38,027 nucleotides of DNA from an uncultured Prevotellaceae bacterium (GTDB lineage: Bacteria; Bacteroidota; Bacteroidia; Bacteroidales; Bacteroidaceae). The notes beneath the pieces are model-generated. The model saw only the letters and a program-made list of their open reading frames with translations, was not told the DNA's origin and searched no databases. The translations under genes were made by a program, and so were the position numbers. Shown in pieces: positions 32,362-38,027 of this stretch; positions within the stretch are counted from its first letter, which is position 1; every line of letters starts with the position of its first letter. The stretch covers positions 1 through 38,027 of the forward strand of contig CAMHKU010000015.1 in the NCBI GenBank assembly GCA_946185805.1. The letters are read 5' to 3'.

Positions 32362-33543
32362 ATGAAAAAGAGCATCATTATTTATACCATGTGCCTGAGC
32401 GTAGCGCTCATCACGGCCTGCGCCAACGACGACCAGTACGACATGGATTACTTTACTAATACTTACGGCAGTAACAGTTCCGATAGCAGCAACGATGACA
32501 GCGAGCAGACCGCCGCCGAAGGCGACACCATAAAGATTGCCATCGACTATAGCGGCACCTCGGCCTCCGTCAGCGGCACCGCCACCGGCGTATCGGTCAA
32601 TGTCAGCGACGCCCACGTCACCGTCACCTCTACCACCAACAAATACCTGCAGCTCACCCTTAGCGGCACCACCTCCAACGGTCAGCTGCTGGTCTACGGC
32701 CAGAGCCGCTACGGCATCGTACTCAGCGGTGCCAGCATCACCTGCCTCGACGGTCCGGCTATCAACAACCAGTGCAGCAAGGCGCTCGACATCAGCTGCG
32801 CCGACGGCACCGTCAACAGCCTCACCGACGGCACTGCCTACACAGAGCAGCAGTACGACCAGAAAGGCACGCTCTTCAGCGAGGGGCAGATCTATTTCCT
32901 CGGCAACGGCACGCTCACTGTCAACGGTAACGCCAAGAACGGTATCGCCTCCGACGACTATATCATCTTCCAAAGCGGCACGGTCAACGTCAACGTGGCT
33001 GCCACCGGCAGCAACGGCGTGAAGGTGAACGACGGCTTCACCATCAGCGGCGGCACGCTCGCCATCAATGTCAAGGCCGACGGCGCCCGCGGCATCAACA
33101 GTGACGCACGCACCACCATCAGCGGCGGCACCACCACCATCACCACCAGTGGCGACTGCAAAATAGAGACCGTCGACGGTGTTCAGGACACCACGTCGGC
33201 AGCAGGCATCAAGAGCGACAGCCTCATGGCTGTCACCGCCGGCACGCTCGTCATCACCAGCAGCGGCGACGGCGGCAAGGGCATCAACTGCTCTGAGAAT
33301 GTAGAGATTAGCGGCGGCACGCTGACCATCACCACCACCGGTAGCAACGACATAGGCAAGCCTAAGGGCATCAAGAGCGACACGGCCATCATCGTCAGCG
33401 GCGGCAGCACCACCGTTACCGTCTCGAAGAGCTGGGCCTTAGACAACGGTTCCGAGAGCGACGACCCTGCCGACCACGTCACCATCAAGGGCTCGCCGGC
33501 CACACTCTCGCTGGCCAAGAAGGCGGCTACCATCAAGTATTAG
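32362..33543 (+). CDS. Cthe_2159-type carbohydrate-binding lipoprotein
   Basis: The protein has 393 residues with a lipobox at Cys20 (ALITACAND). After an acidic Ser/Asp linker, the mature part is a repetitive parallel beta-helix with many ISGGTLxI / VSGGSTTV turns, plus GPAINNQCSKALDISCADG and KGTLFSEGQIYFLGNGTLTV near the middle. This matches the Cthe_2159 family (PF14262), whose founding member binds polygalacturonate. That fits the kduI/kduD pectin-uronate genes at the start of the window, although the distance means a link is only inferred. The signal peptide contains TGAGCG-TAG-CGCTCA, a 6-bp hairpin that follows a CCCATCA array. Confidence 0.87.
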   Translation: MKKSIIIYTMCLSVALITACANDDQYDMDYFTNTYGSNSSDSSNDDSEQTAAEGDTIKIAIDYSGTSASVSGTATGVSVNVSDAHVTVTSTTNKYLQLTLSGTTSNGQLLVYGQSRYGIVLSGASITCLDGPAINNQCSKALDISCADGTVNSLTDGTAYTEQQYDQKGTLFSEGQIYFLGNGTLTVNGNAKNGIASDDYIIFQSGTVNVNVAATGSNGVKVNDGFTISGGTLAINVKADGARGINSDARTTISGGTTTITTSGDCKIETVDGVQDTTSAAGIKSDSLMAVTAGTLVITSSGDGGKGINCSENVEISGGTLTITTTGSNDIGKPKGIKSDTAIIVSGGSTTVTVSKSWALDNGSESDDPADHVTIKGSPATLSLAKKAATIKY

Positions 33544-33544
33544 A

Positions 33545-34504
33545 ATGAATTATTTAGGTGAATTGATATCAATAGGGGTGGCCTTCTCATGGACGGCCAC
33601 CGCCCTGTTGAGCGAGCTGGGCAGCAAGCGCATGGGCAACCTCACGCTCAACGTGCTGCGCATGGCGTTGGCGCTACTGTTCTCAGTAGCGCTCTTCTGG
33701 TTTGTTACGGGCAGCCCCCTGCCTTATCCCCTCTCACTCTTCACTCTTCACTCTTCACTCTTCACTAGCGAGGCGCTCGCCTCCCCCATCCCCTGGATGC
33801 TGCTCTCCGGCCTCGTGGGCTACGTCATCGGCGACTTCTGCCTCTTCCAGTGCTACATCCTCATCGGCTCCCGCTACGGTCAGCTCTTCATGACCCTGGC
33901 CCCATTAGCGGCGGCGGCCCTAGCCTGGGTATCATTAGGGCAGCAGATGACCTCAATGGGCATCGTTGCTATGTTCGTCACTCTGGCGGGCATAGCGATT
34001 TCCGTATTAGGACGTGGCAGCCACCACCGCTTGTCGCTGAAGCTCCCTGTCGGCGGCGTACTCTTCGCCATCGCAGCCGCCGTCTGCCAGGGTGTGGGGC
34101 TGGTATTGAGCAAGATTGGCATGGATCACTACGCCCCCGGTGCCCTGCCCGCGTGGCTCGTGCCTTTCTCGGCCAACTTCCTGCGCTGCCTCGTGGGACT
34201 CGTAGGCTTCTCTGTCATGCTCCTGATGCGCGAAGGTCTCGCACCGCTGCGCCACGCCCTCCACGACCGCAAGGGCCTAGCCGTAGCCACCGCCACCACC
34301 ATCTTCGGACCTTTCGTCGGCGTGGGTTTCTCACTCATGGCCGTGCAATATACCAGCGCCGGCATCGCTTCCACGCTCATGGCTCTCACGCCGATTATCA
34401 TCATCCTGCCCTCTTACTGGCTCTTCCGCCAGCCTATTACATGGCGCGCCGTTGCCGGAGCTGTCATCTCCGTCGTCGGCGTCAGCCTCTTCTTCTTAGA
34501 ATAA
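33545..34504 (+). CDS. DMT superfamily (EamA) transporter
   Basis: The protein has 319 residues with ten predicted membrane segments in two EamA repeats. The N-terminal half is MNYLGELISIGVAFSWTATALLSELGSK; the second half includes GVLFAIAAAVCQGVGLVLSK and ASTLMALTPIIIILPSYWLF. DMT proteins export or import small metabolites; the substrate is unknown. The ATG is one base after the stop of the upstream gene, so they are translationally coupled. Residues about 62-80 (SLFTLHSSLFTSEALAS) form a repeat-derived loop encoded by four CACTCTT units and a GCGAG-GCG-CTCGC hairpin. It sits between membrane segments 2 and 3. Confidence 0.9.
   Translation: MNYLGELISIGVAFSWTATALLSELGSKRMGNLTLNVLRMALALLFSVALFWFVTGSPLPYPLSLFTLHSSLFTSEALASPIPWMLLSGLVGYVIGDFCLFQCYILIGSRYGQLFMTLAPLAAAALAWVSLGQQMTSMGIVAMFVTLAGIAISVLGRGSHHRLSLKLPVGGVLFAIAAAVCQGVGLVLSKIGMDHYAPGALPAWLVPFSANFLRCLVGLVGFSVMLLMREGLAPLRHALHDRKGLAVATATTIFGPFVGVGFSLMAVQYTSAGIASTLMALTPIIIILPSYWLFRQPITWRAVAGAVISVVGVSLFFLE
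33735..33780 (+). repeat. CACTCTT array plus hairpin inside the DMT transporter gene
   Basis: Four exact CACTCTT units (33735-33762), then CACTA, then the perfect 5-bp hairpin GCGAG-GCG-CTCGC (33768-33780). All are translated in frame. Confidence 0.9.
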
Positions 34505-34526
34505 TAACCAATATGCATCAATAGCA

Positions 34527-35261
34527 ATGAAAAAGATTCTGTTAGTTCTCTTTGCAGTTACCAGTCTGGCCGTGCAAGCACAGCAGACCGACAGTGTGAA
34601 ACCCAAGAAGCAGGTGTGGCCGTCGTTCCTCACCAACGAGCAGATGCCCGATGGGTCGATGTACCTGCCCGCGCCCCCGGCCTTCGACAGCCAGGAGTTC
34701 GTCGCCGACCTCGTGCGCTACCACTGGGGCAAGTCGCTGCGCAACACCCCCCGCGGCAAGCAGGCCCACGATGAGGCAGAGCTCAACGTGGCGGCCATGC
34801 TCAAGGTGTTCTCCACGCCCATGGGCGTAACGCTCAACAAAGCCGAGCTGCCCGAACTCGCCGACCTCGTAACCCGCGTCATCAGCGACGCCTCCACAGC
34901 CACGCGCAAGGCCAAGCGCCACTTCAACCGCCTGCGCCCCTTCCTCTATTTTGGTGAGGGCACGCTGATTCCCGAGGAGGAAGACTCCCACCACACGCCG
35001 AGCTACCCGTCGAGCCACTCCGCAGCCGGATGGACGGTGGCCCTGGTGCTCACCGAACTGTGCCCCGAGCGCGCCGAGCAGATTCTGAAGGCGGGCTATG
35101 AGTATGGTCAGAGCCGCGTCATTGCCGGCTACCACTATCAGAGCGACGTCGACGCTGCCCGCATGGCCGCCAGTGCCTGTGTGGCCCGCCTGCATGCCGA
35201 CGCAGCCTTCCAGCGACAGATGGTCAAGGCCAAGAAAGAACTGGAAAAACTGTTCTTTTAG
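34527..35261 (+). CDS. Secreted class A-type acid phosphatase (PAP2 superfamily)
   Basis: The protein has 244 residues with a signal peptide (MKKILLVLFAVTSLAVQA). All three PAP2 motifs are intact: KRHFNRLRPF, PSYPSSHSAAGW (Ser for the usual Gly before His) and SRVIAGYHYQSDVDAAR, with catalytic histidines in the last two. The layout matches PhoN-type bacterial non-specific acid phosphatases, which are periplasmic and release phosphate from nucleotides and sugar phosphates. It is 22 nt after the DMT gene. The downstream gene is an inositol monophosphatase-family enzyme, so local phosphate-ester use is possible. Its stop codon TAG adjoins a 10-nt tandem array. Confidence 0.92.
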   Translation: MKKILLVLFAVTSLAVQAQQTDSVKPKKQVWPSFLTNEQMPDGSMYLPAPPAFDSQEFVADLVRYHWGKSLRNTPRGKQAHDEAELNVAAMLKVFSTPMGVTLNKAELPELADLVTRVISDASTATRKAKRHFNRLRPFLYFGEGTLIPEEEDSHHTPSYPSSHSAAGWTVALVLTELCPERAEQILKAGYEYGQSRVIAGYHYQSDVDAARMAASACVARLHADAAFQRQMVKAKKELEKLFF

Positions 35262-35370
35262 AAGGAGTTAGAAGAACTTAGAAGGAGTTAGAAGAACTTA
35301 GAAGGAGTTAGAAGGAGTTAGAAGAACTTAGAAGAAGTTAGAAGGAGTTAGAAGTAGTTAAAAGGAGTTA
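35261..35370 (+). repeat. 10-nt GAAGGAGTTA array upstream of the inositol monophosphatase gene
   Basis: Eleven consecutive decamers, GAAGGAGTTA or GAAGAACTTA and close variants. Six of the eleven contain GGAG, a Shine-Dalgarno-like core; the last GGAG ends 11 nt before the ATG at 35379. Two further GGAGTTA units occur at 38002-38018. Confidence 0.95.
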
Positions 35371-35378
35371 GAAGTCAT

Positions 35379-36203
35379 ATGCAAACCTCAAATCTCAATA
35401 CGCAAACCTCAAATCTCAATTCTCAAACCTCAAATCTTGAAGAGTTGACCATGGCCGTCTGCCGCATAGCGCGCGAGGCCACAAACTATATTGCCGAGCA
35501 ACGTCGCACCTTCAGCGACGAGCGCGTGGAGTGTAAGCACGCCCACGACTACGTATCGTATGTTGACAAAGGGTCGGAACACCTTATCGTCGACGCCCTG
35601 CGCCAGCTGCTGCCAGAGGCAGGGTTCATCACCGAGGAGGGCACTGCCGCCTACAGCCACGAGCAATACTGCTGGGTGGTAGACCCGCTCGACGGCACCA
35701 CCAACTTCATTCACGACTATGCACCCTATTGCGTCAGCATAGCCCTCTGCCGCAGCCACGAAATCCTTGTAGGCGTGGTCTGCGAGGTCACCACCGGCCA
35801 CTGCTACTATGCCTGGCAGGGTGGCGGCGCCTGGCGCGACGGCAAGCCGCTGCACGTCGCCGCCCACAACATCGGCGACGCCCTGCTCTGTCTGCAACTG
35901 CCCTACAACAGCGACGCCTACCGCCCCACCATCCACCGGCTGATAGACACCTTCTACGGCCACGCCGCCAGCATCCGCATGATTGGCTCCGCGGCCATGG
36001 CTCTCTGCTACGTGGCCGAAGGCACCCTCGACGGCTATATGGAGCAATACATAGGCCAGTGGGACTATATGGCCGGCGCGCTCATCGTCGCTGAGGCCGG
36101 AGGCCGCGTCACCGACTACGCCGGTAACACTGACTTCACACAGGGCAACAGCGTCGTAGCCGCCAACACCCTGATACACAGCGACCTGCTCAGCGCCATT
36201 TAG
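35379..36203 (+). CDS. Inositol monophosphatase family protein (IMPase / CysQ-like)
   Basis: The protein has 274 residues. The metal-binding signature is DPLDGTTNFIHDYAP (Asp102, Asp105), with the upstream acidic pair in ITEEGT (Glu86/Glu87) and the C-terminal WDYMAGALIVAEAGG. These Mg-dependent, Li-sensitive enzymes hydrolyse inositol phosphates or PAP. The conserved domain starts at EELTMAVCRIARE. The first ~20 residues (QTSNLNT-type, three 7-residue repeats) are translated from a CTCAAAT heptamer array. ATG 35379 keeps the family's leading helix intact, while ATG 35451 would start within it, so I keep the upstream start. A terminator follows at 36241. Confidence 0.92.
   Translation: MQTSNLNTQTSNLNSQTSNLEELTMAVCRIAREATNYIAEQRRTFSDERVECKHAHDYVSYVDKGSEHLIVDALRQLLPEAGFITEEGTAAYSHEQYCWVVDPLDGTTNFIHDYAPYCVSIALCRSHEILVGVVCEVTTGHCYYAWQGGGAWRDGKPLHVAAHNIGDALLCLQLPYNSDAYRPTIHRLIDTFYGHAASIRMIGSAAMALCYVAEGTLDGYMEQYIGQWDYMAGALIVAEAGGRVTDYAGNTDFTQGNSVVAANTLIHSDLLSAI
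35382..35435 (+). repeat. CTCAAAT/CTCAATT heptamer array forming the N-terminus of the IMPase gene
   Basis: Seven consecutive heptamers of the CTCAAAT/CTCAAAC/CTCAATA type from 35387. Three heptamers make 21 nt, giving the 7-residue repeat QTSNLNx. Confidence 0.92.
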
Positions 36204-36240
36204 TTAGTAACATAAAAGCTTTAAGTAACCAAATTCGGAC

Positions 36241-36279
36241 AACCCCTGAAAGCTGCTGTGAAGGCTCCTTTCAGGGGTT
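36241..36279. terminator. Terminator between the IMPase and Rpn genes
   Basis: AACCCCTGAAAG (36241-36252) pairs perfectly with CTTTCAGGGGTT (36268-36279), a 12-bp stem. It lies between convergent genes. The T-tract is short, so strength is uncertain. Confidence 0.7.
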
Positions 36280-36336
36280 TAATGAGTATATATCGTGACT
36301 TCGGCGGTTTTAATTTAAGTGTCTTTTAGGACGAGT

Positions 36337-37212
36337 CTACAGCGTGGCAATTTCTTCTGCCGTCAGACCGGTAATCTCGGCTATATCTTCAATAGCATAA
36401 CCCTTGGCCTTCATCCTGGATGCATTTTTACGGTTAGCAATAACCTCGCCTTCTGCTCGACCTTCCGCACGACCTTTTTTCTCGGCTGTACTGACAGTGC
36501 TGAAGTAGTCCCAGTAGTTCTTTACGCTGGACTCGTATTCGCGGCGCTCCTCAAGGGAGTACTGCGCTATCTCTGCCTGCTCGAACACTTTCTGAAAGAC
36601 GCGGTCCTGCAAGGCCTTCGGGCGCTCCAAAAGCCGCGAGAGGTTACGCAGGACGTACATCCACTTGTCGAACATCGTCACCAGCTCGTCCTCCCGCTTG
36701 TTGAACTTAGGCATTTCTAAGTAGAGGAACGTCAGTTTGTTGTAAAACACATGGTTGTCTTCCACATCCTTCAGCTTGATCTCATGCACGAACTTGTCGG
36801 CCGGATACTCCCCGTCGGGGAACTTGAAGTTCAGCACGCCGACAGTGTAGACATTCTCTAAGCGGTAGTCCCACTTCTGCCCCTTCGGCGCCTGCTCGCG
36901 TATAGCAAAGGTGGAGTAATAGATGCTCCTGTCCTTGAAGTACTCCTGCTCAGCCTTCTGCATTTCCACGATGAAGCGCCCGCCATCGGTCCTCTGGCAA
37001 TAGACGTCGAACACGGCGCGGCGGTCGCCGTAGCCGTCGCCAAGGTGCTCGCTGTTGAGATACTGCACGTCCTCAATCTCCATCTTGTTGCTGCTGGGCA
37101 GGGCGTTGAGAAAGGAGATGAGCAAGTCCTTGTTCATCTCGGTGCCGAAGAGCTTCTTGAACCCGAAGTCGGTATAAGGATTGATGTATCGCTCGGTAGA
37201 AAGGTCTGCCAT
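36337..37212 (-). CDS. Rpn family recombination-promoting nuclease / PD-(D/E)XK transposase-like protein
   Basis: The protein has 291 residues. The opening INPYTDFGFKKLFG is the signature of Rpn/PDDEXK_2 proteins (transposase_31-like). The nuclease core is visible as Asp69 (AVFDVYC) and Glu83-x-Gln85 (FIVEMQK), the D...ExQ form of the motif. The C-terminal tail has KKGRAEGRAEGEVIANRK and ends GLTAEEIATL, the usual family ending. Relatives such as RpnA are DNA endonucleases that stimulate RecA-independent recombination in E. coli; they occur in many copies in Bacteroidales. A consensus promoter lies 107 nt upstream, beside a large inverted repeat. Confidence 0.93.
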   Translation of the reverse strand: MADLSTERYINPYTDFGFKKLFGTEMNKDLLISFLNALPSSNKMEIEDVQYLNSEHLGDGYGDRRAVFDVYCQRTDGGRFIVEMQKAEQEYFKDRSIYYSTFAIREQAPKGQKWDYRLENVYTVGVLNFKFPDGEYPADKFVHEIKLKDVEDNHVFYNKLTFLYLEMPKFNKREDELVTMFDKWMYVLRNLSRLLERPKALQDRVFQKVFEQAEIAQYSLEERREYESSVKNYWDYFSTVSTAEKKGRAEGRAEGEVIANRKNASRMKAKGYAIEDIAEITGLTAEEIATL

Positions 37213-37318
37213 CTGTCTTTTGTTTCTAAATTATATATCCTGTTTTCTACACACTCTCACGTCTTTCTCATATACAAGACCGCCCGCTTCACCCCTATGG
37301 GCTAACCGTGCGTTGGTG

Positions 37319-37349
37319 CAAAGATAAACATAAAAATCCGAACCGCAAA
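37319..37349 (-). promoter_or_regulatory. Promoter for the Rpn gene
   Basis: On the minus strand TTTG (37346-37349), 19 nt, TATCTTTG (37319-37326) is a consensus promoter. It leaves a leader of about 100 nt before the ATG at 37212. Confidence 0.82.
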
Positions 37350-37373
37350 GGATTCGGAAGGAAAAAAATAGTA

Positions 37374-37495
37374 AATAGTAAATAGTCAAATAGTAAATAG
37401 AGTGACACCTCTTACACCTGGCACTTAACTCGCTGAGAATCAGTGGCCATTTTCTGAGTGTCAGTAGCACCTGAGGTAACACCTGAGGTAGCACC
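37374..37495 (+). repeat. Left arm of a 122-nt inverted repeat
   Basis: It begins with AGTAAAT-type heptamers, then GTGACACCTCTTACACC, GCACTTAACTCG, GAGAATCAGTGG and ends in tandem 12-mers AGCACCTGAGGT. Its reverse complement is found at 37855-37976 with about nine mismatches. Confidence 0.9.
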
Positions 37496-37854
37496 TGGGC
37501 AAACGTATGAGATAGCACCCGACGCTGCAGGTTGCATATTTATACACAACACTGCATATATATACAGAAAGGACCCTATTTTGTAAATTATTCGGAGCTT
37601 TTATCAAATCAGCGCGCGTTTTTCTCAAAACGCACGCTGATTTTTCAAAAATGGCCGCTGTTTTTTTCAAAACGCGCGCCGTTTTGAGCGTATATTTATG
37701 CAACTTTGGGAAACAATTAGGAAGATATAAAATAAATGGTTCCAACAACAGGAAAGAATAATTCTTGGCTGTAGTTTTTTTCTAATTGTTTTCAGATAAA
37801 ACCACTTGTTAATTTTATCTCTGCTGTGCAGTTGTTTAATAGCATATCACTATT
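37496..37854. other. A/T-rich core between the inverted repeats, no convincing gene
   Basis: This 359-nt core contains the 21-nt repeats and A/T-rich flanks. I find no TAnnTTTG promoter, no family I recognise, and no RNA gene. The only frame across it (37461-37748, minus) needs a TTG start and runs into the left arm. Confidence 0.6.
37601..37684. repeat. Four 21-nt repeats with a 17-bp hairpin in the core of the inverted-repeat element
   Basis: Four 21-nt units start at 37601, 37622, 37643 and 37664, all of the pattern TTnTCAAAAnnnnCGCTGnTT. Units one and two pair: the stem 37606-37622 with 37627-37643 has a TCTC loop and one mismatch, and is followed by Ts like a terminator. A second hairpin TCAAAACG-CGCGC-CGTTTTGA lies at 37667-37687. 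On the minus strand the units read as heptads (KTARVLK, KTAAIFE, KSACVLR, KTRADLI) of a 95-codon TTG-start frame that I do not call as a gene. Confidence 0.8.
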
Positions 37855-37976
37855 GGTGTCACCTCAGGTGCTACCTCAGGTGCTACTGACACCCGGAAAA
37901 TAACCACTGATTCTCAACGAGTTAAGTGCCAGGTGTAAGAGGTGTCACACTATTTACTATTTGACTATTTACTATT
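37855..37976 (-). repeat. Right arm of the 122-nt inverted repeat
   Basis: Reverse complement of 37374-37495 at about 92-93 percent identity by eye. The two arms enclose 359 nt. Beyond the arm, 37977-38027 holds only two more GGAGTTA-type units. Confidence 0.9.
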
Positions 37977-38027
37977 CAAGTTTCGCATTCGCTCAACTTT
38001 CGGAGTTAGAAGGAGTTATCGGCCTTT

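Noticed and set aside
35261-35370. Possible CRISPR array
   Set aside because: The decamers are contiguous with no spacers, and no cas gene is in the window. The same applies to all other tandem arrays here.
37461-37748. 95-codon minus-strand frame in the core of the inverted repeat
   Set aside because: It needs a TTG start, has no promoter, is built from 21-nt repeats and ends by reading through the left inverted arm. I list it as repeat, not as a gene.
37213-38027. Invertible promoter of the Bacteroides capsule type
   Set aside because: No TAnnTTTG promoter was found inside the inverted repeats and no site-specific recombinase gene is nearby. The Rpn promoter lies outside the arms. Inversion by homologous recombination stays possible and is given as a finding.

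Overview
The window looks like chromosome of a Bacteroidales bacterium, most likely a Prevotella-type (Prevotellaceae) gut or rumen organism. The evidence is Bacteroidetes-type promoters (TTTG, about 19-23 nt, TAnnTTTG) ahead of several genes, a SusC/SusD (RagA/RagB) pair, a fused SecDF, families largely confined to Bacteroidetes (DUF4105, DUF2490, DUF4369-thioredoxin lipoproteins, FISUMP), and a C-terminal 'YDLQGR...' tail. I see no tRNA, rRNA, CRISPR array, phage or intact insertion sequence.

Layout. 1-957: end of kduI and complete kduD (pectin and uronate catabolism), then a strong terminator. 1033-1305: HU on the minus strand. 1568-3633: rhomboid protease and a membrane-anchored EEP-fold hydrolase. 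3738-6785: SecDF. 6970-10031: YitT-type membrane protein, a DUF3737 beta-helix protein and a MalY/PatB-type C-S lyase. 10057-11803: LytS/LytTR two-component pair. 11813-13105 (minus): histidine acid phosphatase, divergent from a conserved hypothetical gene coupled to rpoN (sigma-54). 15479-18398: PAP2-like membrane protein, purE and ispG. 18513-31433: a long co-directional run headed by one clear promoter: SusC, SusD, a possibly degenerate metallohydrolase-type lipoprotein, a FISUMP lipoprotein, a DUF4105 protein running in frame into a second secreted protein, two TlpA-like thioredoxin proteins and a MATE exporter. This reads as an outer-membrane uptake and envelope redox locus. 31526-36203: DUF2490 protein, a Cthe_2159-type carbohydrate-binding lipoprotein, a DMT transporter, a class A-type acid phosphatase and an inositol monophosphatase-family enzyme. 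36337-37212 (minus): an Rpn/PD-(D/E)XK nuclease. 37213-38027: no convincing gene, but a 122-nt inverted repeat flanking a 359-nt core.

The most unusual property is a dense population of short tandem arrays, mostly with 7-nt units and also 9, 10, 15, 18 and 27 nt. About twenty lie between 9 kb and the right end. Many are paired with a small GC hairpin having a 3- or 4-nt loop. They sit exactly at gene junctions, where they supply start or stop codons, and also inside coding sequences (patB, ispG, purE, MATE, DMT, lipoprotein signal peptides) as in-frame insertions. The same heptamers occur in both orientations: the stop-free orientation lies inside genes, and the orientation carrying TGA/TAG usually lies after genes. 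This mobile-looking repeat system is the best candidate here for something undescribed. Part of it (AGTAAAT heptamers) also forms the outer ends of the inverted-repeat element beside the Rpn nuclease.
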